Source of the DNA: an uncultured bacterium
GTDB taxonomy: Bacteria > Actinomycetota > Coriobacteriia > Coriobacteriales > Coriobacteriaceae
Direction: 5' to 3'
Length of the DNA stretch: 40,261 bases
Assembly (NCBI GenBank): GCA_905214905.1
Contig: CAJMNK010000010.1
Coordinates: 1 to 40,261, forward strand
The notes beneath the pieces are model-generated. The model ran no database searches. It was not told the DNA's origin and saw nothing but the letters and a program-made list of their open reading frames with translations. The translations under genes and the position numbers were made by a program. Below, in pieces: positions 35,606-40,261 of the stretch; position 1 is the stretch's first letter; the number at the start of each line of letters is the position of its first letter.

Positions 35606-37276
35606 ATGCCTGGTGTTACCCCTGCAGAAGTTCTGTCCAACTTTGGTATTGCGCTGGTCGAAGATCCCGCCGAGAATCAGCCCCGTCTGCTGGTCGATCT
35701 ACCCGCCGCGGAGCTCGTCGAGCACGCTATCCGCCGCGAAGAAGGCCGCATGGCATCCAACGGCGCGCTGGTGATCGAGACGGGGGAGCGCACTGGTCGT
35801 TCCCCCAATGACCGCTTTATCGTCGACACCCCCGATGTCCACGACAAGATTGCCTGGGGCGCCGTCAACCGCCCGCTGTCCGTCGAGAGCTATGAGGCCA
35901 TCAAGGCCGGCATCGTCGACTATCTCAACGAGCGCGACGTGTTCGTTACCCGTGGCATGGCAGGCGCCGACCGCAACCACACGCGTCGACTGCTCGTTGC
36001 CTGCGAGCGTGCCAGCCAGGCACTCTTTATCAAGCAGATGCTCGCCCGCCCGCTCGCCCGCGAAATCGCGCGCACCGGCGAGCCCGACTTCTGCGTGCTC
36101 GCGGCGCCCGGTTTCCAGTGCGATCCTGCCATCAAGGGCCTCAACTCCAGCGCCGCCGTGGTCATCAATTTCCAGGAACGCGTGATTCTGGTCGCCGGCA
36201 CCGGCTACTCCGGCGAGATTAAAAAGTCGATCTTTAGCGTCATGAATTACCTGCTGCCCGTCGAGGACGACGTGCTACCCATGCACTGCTCGGCCAGCAT
36301 GGATCCCGTCACGCACGAGACCGCCGTGTTCTTTGGCCTTTCGGGCACGGGCAAGACCACGCTTTCGGCCAACCCCACGCGGCTGCTGATCGGCGACGAC
36401 GAGCACGGTTGGTCCGACATGGGCATCTTCAACATCGAAGGTGGCTGCTACGCCAAATGCGAGGGCCTGGACGCGTTCCACGAGCCCGAGATCTTCAACG
36501 CTGTCCGCTTTGGCGCGATCTGCGAAAACGTGGTGCTCGACGAGAACCGCAAGCCCAACTACGACGACATCTCGATCACGCACAACACGCGCGTGGCATA
36601 CCCTGTGGAGCACATTCCCAACGCGTGGACCAAGGGCATGGGCACCACTCCAAGCGTCGTGCTCTTCCTGACCTGCGATGCCTTTGGCGTGCTGCCGCCC
36701 ATCTCGCGCCTGACGGCCGACGCCGCCATGTATCACTTTGTGACGGGCTTTACGGCCAAGATCCCCGGCACCGAGGTCGGCGTCACCGAGCCCACGCCCA
36801 CGTTCTCTTCGCTGTTTGGCGAGCCGTTTATGCCGCTCGACCCCATGGTCTATGCCAAGATGCTCGGTGAGCGCATCGCCGACGGCCGCACGCGTGTGTA
36901 CCTGGTCAACACCGGCTGGATCGGCGGCGGCTACGGCGTGGGTCATCGCATCGAGCTTGCCTACACGCGCGCCCTGGTGGCCCGCGCCCTCGACGGTACC
37001 ATCGAGGACAGCGAGTTCGTGCACGACGACATCTTTAACGTCGACATTCCCACCACGTGCCACGGCGTACCCGACGGCATCCTGGTGCCGCGCCAGTATT
37101 GGCAGAGCACCGCTCGCTACGACGAGGCCGCGCACAACTTGGCCGTGATGTTCGAGGAGAACTTCGAGAAGAAGTACTCGCACCTGCCCGAATCCGTCAA
37201 GGCCGCCGGTCCGCACGCTCAGGTGCACGCCGACGCCCGTCATCGCGGCCACGGCCTGCTGGGACTTCGCCACTAG
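35606..37276 (+). CDS. pckA: Phosphoenolpyruvate carboxykinase (ATP)
   Basis: A 556-aa enzyme interconverting oxaloacetate and PEP with ATP/ADP. Signatures are TGERTGRSPNDRFIVD, the kinase-1 loop GLSGTGKTTLSANP, kinase-2 LIGDDEHGW, and MGTTPSVVLFLTCDAFGVLPP, all of the ATP type. In anaerobes such enzymes often run toward oxaloacetate, fixing CO2. The start at 35606 follows AAAGGAGG; earlier in-frame starts lack it. E. coli PckA ends at AAGPKL; here about 20 residues (HAQVHADARHRGHGLLGLRH) follow AAGP, an odd His/Arg-rich tail. A hairpin cassette follows 15 bp after the stop. Confidence 0.96.
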   Translation: MPGVTPAEVLSNFGIALVEDPAENQPRLLVDLPAAELVEHAIRREEGRMASNGALVIETGERTGRSPNDRFIVDTPDVHDKIAWGAVNRPLSVESYEAIKAGIVDYLNERDVFVTRGMAGADRNHTRRLLVACERASQALFIKQMLARPLAREIARTGEPDFCVLAAPGFQCDPAIKGLNSSAAVVINFQERVILVAGTGYSGEIKKSIFSVMNYLLPVEDDVLPMHCSASMDPVTHETAVFFGLSGTGKTTLSANPTRLLIGDDEHGWSDMGIFNIEGGCYAKCEGLDAFHEPEIFNAVRFGAICENVVLDENRKPNYDDISITHNTRVAYPVEHIPNAWTKGMGTTPSVVLFLTCDAFGVLPPISRLTADAAMYHFVTGFTAKIPGTEVGVTEPTPTFSSLFGEPFMPLDPMVYAKMLGERIADGRTRVYLVNTGWIGGGYGVGHRIELAYTRALVARALDGTIEDSEFVHDDIFNVDIPTTCHGVPDGILVPRQYWQSTARYDEAAHNLAVMFEENFEKKYSHLPESVKAAGPHAQVHADARHRGHGLLGLRH

Positions 37277-37291
37277 CGTCGCCTCAGACCC

Positions 37292-37332
37292 AAAACCATC
37301 ATAAAGGGGACAGGCACCTTTGTGGTGGTTTT
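37292..37332. repeat. Hairpin cassette, GGACAGGCA-loop family (copy 2)
   Basis: AAAACCATCATAAAGG at 37292-37307 pairs with CCTTTGTGGTGGTTTT at 37317-37332, with two T-G wobbles. The loop GGACAGGCA is the reverse complement of the loops in the other copies, so this copy is inverted. It directly follows pckA and could act as its terminator. Confidence 0.85.
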
Positions 37333-37359
37333 ACTCGCGCGGATGACTCGGGTTATAAT
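37330..37359 (+). promoter_or_regulatory. Promoter before the structured leader
   Basis: A perfect TATAAT at 37354-37359 has TTTACT at 37330-37335, 18 bp upstream, overlapping the last bases of the hairpin cassette. Transcription would begin near 37366. Confidence 0.55.
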
Positions 37360-37365
37360 ACGCCT

Positions 37366-37460
37366 AACATATCGCTCCCTTCTCCGGATGGGGGCAGCGT
37401 AAGCGCTCTTGTGGCGGCACCGTAGGACTTTGAAGGTGGCCGTCGTAAGGGCGCTTTTTG
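37366..37460 (+). ncRNA. Candidate structured small RNA or attenuator leader
   Basis: Between the promoter and the next gene lie two hairpins. The first pairs CGCTCCC (37372-37378) with the GGG and AGCG segment ending at 37399. The second is long: AAGCGCTCTT (37401-37410), then GGCGGCACC, pairs with GGTG-GCCGTC and AAGGGCGCTT (37447-37456), around the loop GTAGGACTTTGAA. It runs into TTTTTG. The stretch is thus a complete unit of about 95 nt with its own terminator, 44 bp before the B3/B4 gene. It matches no riboswitch or T-box that I recognise. Confidence 0.5.
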
Positions 37461-37503
37461 TTTAGGCACCCGGGCTCGGGCGCATGCTATGAAGGGAGAG
37501 CAC

Positions 37504-38223
37504 ATGAAGAGTTTCGTTGCCGAGGATTCGTTTTGGGAGCTATTTCCGCAGGCGGCTGTCGGTGTTGTGGTCGTAAAGGGCATGAAGCCCGCGGCTCAGA
37601 TTCCTCAAGAGGACGTGGACGCGATTGCGGCGTTGCTCGACCGCGCCAATATCGACGCGGAGCGTCATCTGACCAGCGATACTATCAGCGAGAATGCGCC
37701 GGTTAAGGCATGGCGCGAGGCATATCGCCTATTCAAGACCAAGAAGGGCGCGCGTTGCTCAATTGAGAACCTGCTCAAACGCGTGCTCAAAGGCAAGCCG
37801 GTGGGCCACATTACGCCCGCGGTGGACATTTACAACACGGTGTCGCTGACCTACGCGTTACCCGTAGGCGGCGAGGATTTGCATGCGATCGAGGGAGACC
37901 TTCGCTTGAAGGTGACCGACGGCGGCGACGCGTTCCTGCCGCTTGGCGAGGAAGCGGATGACCCGACGCTGTCCGGCGAGCTGGCCTACGTCGATGATGC
38001 GGGCGCCGTGTGCCGCTGCTGGAACTGGCGCGACGGCGTTCGAACGGCCCTGTCCGACGATTCGGCGGACGCGTTCCTGGCGATTGAGTGCGTAGAGCCC
38101 GAGCGAATGGGGGACTGCCAGGCCGCCATCGATCGTCTTGCCGATTTGCTCGAGCGCTATCTGGGAGCGACGGTTGTCGTTAAGACGCTTGTGACTCGCG
38201 ACAATCCCTGCGTGGAGCTGTAG
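37504..38223 (+). CDS. B3/B4 domain protein (PheRS beta-like tRNA-editing fold)
   Basis: A 239-aa protein resembling the B3/B4 domain of phenylalanyl-tRNA synthetase beta subunit: AWREAYRLFKTKKGARCSIENLLKRV, ITPAVDIYNTVSLTYALPVGGEDL, and a C-terminal FLAIECVEP with LADLLERYLGATVVVKTL. Stand-alone proteins of this type are thought to edit mischarged tRNA or bind amino acids, but their role is not settled. The ATG at 37504 has AAGGGAGAG upstream; an earlier ATG at 37489 begins inside that ribosome-binding site. It is preceded by a possible attenuator and followed by a hairpin cassette. Confidence 0.88.
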   Translation: MKSFVAEDSFWELFPQAAVGVVVVKGMKPAAQIPQEDVDAIAALLDRANIDAERHLTSDTISENAPVKAWREAYRLFKTKKGARCSIENLLKRVLKGKPVGHITPAVDIYNTVSLTYALPVGGEDLHAIEGDLRLKVTDGGDAFLPLGEEADDPTLSGELAYVDDAGAVCRCWNWRDGVRTALSDDSADAFLAIECVEPERMGDCQAAIDRLADLLERYLGATVVVKTLVTRDNPCVEL

Positions 38224-38251
38224 CGGCGCCTGCGGATCATGTTCGCCGGTC

Positions 38252-38292
38252 AAAACCGCCACAAAGGTGCCTATCCCCTTTGTGGTGGTTTT
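38252..38292. repeat. Hairpin cassette, TGCCTATCC-loop family (copy 3)
   Basis: AAAACCGCCACAAAGG at 38252-38267 pairs with 38277-38292, with one mismatch-type wobble; the loop TGCCTATCC has one change from the usual TGCCTGTCC. A TTTTT tail is present, so it could end the B3/B4 transcript. It starts 29 bp after that stop. Confidence 0.85.
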
Positions 38293-38325
38293 TATGTTGA
38301 TGGGTTAACAAATGGGGTATTTGGG

Positions 38326-38365
38326 TACGGGTGTCGGCTTATGCGACTAAGATGTTTACCCGTAA
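38326..38365 (+). promoter_or_regulatory. Inverted repeat upstream of the MarR-type gene
   Basis: TACGGGT at 38326-38332 and ACCCGTA at 38359-38365 are complementary and lie 32 bp before the start codon. MarR proteins often bind such sites to control themselves. No clear -35/-10 pair was placed. Confidence 0.4.
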
Positions 38366-38396
38366 GCATTATGCAAGCGAAAGGCGGTCGTCTCCC

Positions 38397-38846
38397 ATGC
38401 AGCAGAACGACGAGACACGTTTCGAGGACTTTGTTGGACTGATCAGCGGGCTCTACAAGGAGATTCAGCGTATCAAGACGTCCGAAGGCGCAAGGCTGGG
38501 CCTCAAGGGCTCCGACGTTATGTGCCTGTACTATCTTGAGCGCAGCAAGGACGGCCTGACTGGCGCCGACCTCGCCCGCATGGCCGGCGTTACCCGTGCC
38601 GCCGTTTCGCGCACACTGGCACATCTGGAGGAGGGCGGCTACGTCGAGGTTGACGACTCGGGTGATGCGGCCGTCAAGTATCGTGCTCCGGTGCGCCTGA
38701 CTGCCCTGGGCGGCGAGAGCATGAGCGAGGCCGATCGCATCATTCGCGAGGTGCTCGATACCACCGGCAAGGCCATGGGCGTGGAGCAGCGCGAGCAGAT
38801 GTATGCATCGCTGCGCACGATCCTCAACACCCTGCGCGAGATCTAG
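38397..38846 (+). CDS. MarR-family transcriptional regulator
   Basis: A 149-aa winged-helix regulator. The DNA-binding part reads LTGADLARMAGVTRAAVSRTLAHLEEGGYVEVDD, followed by the wing and VRLTALGGESMSEADRII, then a C-terminal dimerisation helix. The ligand is unknown. AAGGCGG at 38381-38387, 9 nt before the ATG, decides the start; a longer frame lacks a ribosome-binding site. The DegV gene starts 119 bp downstream on the same strand, and there is no hairpin between them. This suggests that the two may be cotranscribed, as FabT-like MarR regulators are linked with lipid genes elsewhere. Confidence 0.9.
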   Translation: MQQNDETRFEDFVGLISGLYKEIQRIKTSEGARLGLKGSDVMCLYYLERSKDGLTGADLARMAGVTRAAVSRTLAHLEEGGYVEVDDSGDAAVKYRAPVRLTALGGESMSEADRIIREVLDTTGKAMGVEQREQMYASLRTILNTLREI

Positions 38847-38965
38847 AGCCGCGCTGGCGCTAGCTTTCAGCCAAGAACTGCATCGTCCCGTTTGAGCGCG
38901 TACGCCGTGCCGGGACATTGCTGTCAAAATTCCCTGCGCGGGACCTGCGCAAGAAAGGATTCGCT

Positions 38966-39820
38966 ATGTCCGTCCGCATTATTACCGATTCCGCAAGCGA
39001 TATGTCGCCGGCCGAGCACCCGGCACTGGACGTTTTGCCGCTGTCCGTCACCTTTGGCACCGATGTGTATATGGATGGCGTCGACATCGATCACCAGCGC
39101 TTTTACGAGATGCTTGTGGAGCGCGACGAGCTGCCCAAGACCGGCCAGGTCAACCCGTACGCGTTTTCGCAGGCGATTGCCGAAGCACGTGAGGCCGGCG
39201 ACGAGGCTGTGATTATTACCGTGGGCGCTAAGCTATCAGGCACCAATCAGAGTGCCCGTACCGCACTTGCCGAGGCGCCAGGTGGCGACGTGTTCGTGGT
39301 AGACAGCAACAACGTCACCCTGGGCGAGCGCGTCCTGGTCGAGTATGCGCTGCGCTTGGTGGACGAGGGCCGCAGTGCATCTCAGATCGCGGCGGCTGTC
39401 GAGGCCGTGCGCGACCGTGTGGTGGTTATCGGCCTGCTCGAGACGCTGGAGTACCTGGTGCGCGGCGGTCGTCTGTCTGCTGCGGCCGGCGCCGTGGGCA
39501 CGCTGCTCAACGTGAAGCCCGTGGTGGCTGTCGAGGACGGTCTGATCGTGCAGCTGGGCAAGGCGCGCGGTTCCAAGAACGGCCGCAACCTGCTGAACCA
39601 AAAGGTCGAAAAGGCGGGCGGCATCGACTTTTCCATGCCGCTGGCGCTCGGCTATACGGGTCTTTCGGATGCGGTGCTCAAGAAGTATATCGAGGACAGC
39701 GCGGCACTGTGGGCTGGTCACACCGAGGGCGAACTGCCCGTTCACACCATCGGCGCCACCATCGGAACCCACGTTGGCCCCGGCGCCGTGGCAGTAGCCT
39801 TCTTCCAGCCCGCCAACTAA
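38966..39820 (+). CDS. DegV family fatty-acid-binding protein (copy 2)
   Basis: A 284-aa DegV protein, paralogous to the one at 3319-4179. Motifs are IITDSASDMSP, LPKTGQVNPYAF, IITVGAKLSGTNQSARTAL, VVDSNNVTLGERVLVEYAL, LETLEYLVRGGRLSAAAG and TIGATIGTHVGPGA. The SGTNQSA and GGR segments are the usual fatty-acid-binding parts of FakB proteins, better conserved than in copy 1. AGAAAGGA precedes the ATG at 38966. It lies behind a MarR-type regulator and is followed by a hairpin cassette 11 bp after the stop. Confidence 0.93.
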   Translation: MSVRIITDSASDMSPAEHPALDVLPLSVTFGTDVYMDGVDIDHQRFYEMLVERDELPKTGQVNPYAFSQAIAEAREAGDEAVIITVGAKLSGTNQSARTALAEAPGGDVFVVDSNNVTLGERVLVEYALRLVDEGRSASQIAAAVEAVRDRVVVIGLLETLEYLVRGGRLSAAAGAVGTLLNVKPVVAVEDGLIVQLGKARGSKNGRNLLNQKVEKAGGIDFSMPLALGYTGLSDAVLKKYIEDSAALWAGHTEGELPVHTIGATIGTHVGPGAVAVAFFQPAN

Positions 39821-39830
39821 CCGACCTGCC

Positions 39831-39873
39831 ATAAACCATCACAAAGGTGCCTGTCCCCTTTGTGATGGTTTAT
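39831..39873. repeat. Hairpin cassette, TGCCTGTCC-loop family (copy 4)
   Basis: ATAAACCATCACAAAGG at 39831-39847 pairs perfectly over 17 bp with 39857-39873. Compared with copy 1, both arms changed together (CCACC/GGTGG to CCATC/GATGG), a compensatory change. The loop remains TGCCTGTCC. It lies between the second degV and the MGMT-like gene. Confidence 0.88.
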
Positions 39874-39900
39874 GCTTTTCCGGGTGGAAGGGAGCGAGCA

Positions 39901-40221
39901 ATGGCGTCTGAGGGCTTTTTTGATCGGGTGTACGGGGTGGTCGAGCAGATCCCCGAGGGGATGGTCGCCACGTATGGTCAGGTGGCACTGCTTGCCGGTC
40001 GTCCACGAAGTGCGCGGTACGTGGGGTATGCCCTTCATAGTAATCCGCGCCCTGGCCAAATTCCCTGTCATCGCGTGGTGTTTGCCGACGGCCGTATCTG
40101 TGAGGGCTTTGCCTTTGGCGGCCCCGATGCTCAGCGCGAGCTCTTAATGGGGGAGGGCGTGACGTTTGCCGATCCCATGCATGTTGATCTGGCCGCCTGT
40201 CGTTGGCCTGCTGGACTCTAA
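39901..40221 (+). CDS. MGMT-family DNA alkyltransferase-like protein
   Basis: A 106-aa protein formed by the C-terminal DNA-binding domain of O6-alkylguanine transferases only. FFDRVYGVVEQIPEGMVATYGQVA, the LHSNPRPGQIPCHRVV active-site segment with Cys56, and FADGRICEGFAFGG are seen. Short homologues called ATL have Trp in place of the Cys and do not transfer alkyl groups; here the Cys is present, so transferase activity is possible. The N-terminal domain of Ogt/Ada is missing. The ATG at 39901 has GGAAGGGAG about 8 nt upstream. Confidence 0.9.
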   Translation: MASEGFFDRVYGVVEQIPEGMVATYGQVALLAGRPRSARYVGYALHSNPRPGQIPCHRVVFADGRICEGFAFGGPDAQRELLMGEGVTFADPMHVDLAACRWPAGL

Positions 40222-40240
40222 CAGCTCTGCCGTGGTCAAA

Positions 40241-40261
40241 GCCACCACAAAGGTGCCTGTC
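40241..40261. repeat. Hairpin cassette, TGCCTGTC-loop family (copy 5, cut by window end)
   Basis: GCCACCACAAAGG followed by TGCCTGTC is the left arm and loop of the same cassette; the right arm lies beyond the window. It starts 20 bp after the stop of the MGMT-like gene. Confidence 0.75.

Noticed and set aside
37361..37460. T-box riboswitch upstream of the B3/B4 gene
   Set aside because: The leader is only about 95 nt, too short for a canonical T-box, and the AAGGTGGCCG segment only partly resembles the T-box sequence.
37292..40261. CRISPR-like array from the regularly repeated cassettes
   Set aside because: The repeats are separated by whole genes at unequal distances, occur in both orientations and are hairpins at gene ends; no cas gene is seen.

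Overview
The window is about 40 kb of GC-rich, gene-dense chromosome. Its gene content and style suggest an anaerobic gut actinobacterium of the class Coriobacteriia, most like Collinsella. This is inferred from codon usage, from the family of orphan DUF559-like proteins, and from the many intergenic hairpin cassettes; no rRNA or tRNA gene is present to confirm it. I see no phage, CRISPR array, insertion sequence or transposase gene.

Layout from left to right. 0.4-6.5 kb: queuine tRNA-ribosyltransferase (tgt), a LOG-like Rossmann protein, a RelB/YafQ-type toxin-antitoxin pair with a palindromic operator, a DegV fatty-acid-binding protein, a HAD phosphatase and a PepV/Sapep dipeptidase. 6.8-10.4 kb: a compact pstSCAB phosphate transporter operon without phoU. 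10.6-13.2 kb: a Uup-like ABC-F ATPase followed by a Cof-type HAD phosphatase. 13.4-16.9 kb: a DtxR/MntR-type regulator, then a leftward Zn/Cd efflux operon (ArsR/SmtB sensor, free-standing HMA metallochaperone, P1B ATPase) with visible operators. 17.2-18.4 kb: an AT-rich island with an AbiEi/DUF559-like orphan protein. 18.8-22.2 kb: a DEDDh exonuclease, a His-rich 10TM metal exporter with a candidate metalloregulator box, and a DUF308-DUF188 pair. 22.5-26.5 kb: nitroreductase, two tandem histidine phosphatases, then a leftward M20 peptidase-DUF1015 pair. 26.6-27.7 kb: a second DUF559-like orphan, again beside AT-rich DNA. 28.0-30.4 kb: a leftward serC-serA serine biosynthesis operon. 30.6-35.3 kb: a CPA1 antiporter with two RCK_C domains, a metallophosphatase and a flippase-like membrane protein. 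35.6-40.3 kb: ATP-type PEP carboxykinase, a short structured leader or small RNA, a B3/B4 tRNA-editing-like protein, a MarR regulator, a second DegV and an MGMT-like protein.

Functionally, most of the window is housekeeping: phosphate uptake, serine synthesis, gluconeogenesis or CO2 fixation at PEP carboxykinase, metal homeostasis and tRNA modification. The unusual content lies between the genes. At least ten palindromic elements sit at gene ends. One family has five copies (one cut by the window end) whose stems differ from copy to copy by base-pair-preserving changes, while the GGACAGGCA loop is nearly constant. Others are larger MITE-like inverted repeats of 63 to 127 bp. The two DUF559-like orphans are the best candidates for an undescribed protein system.
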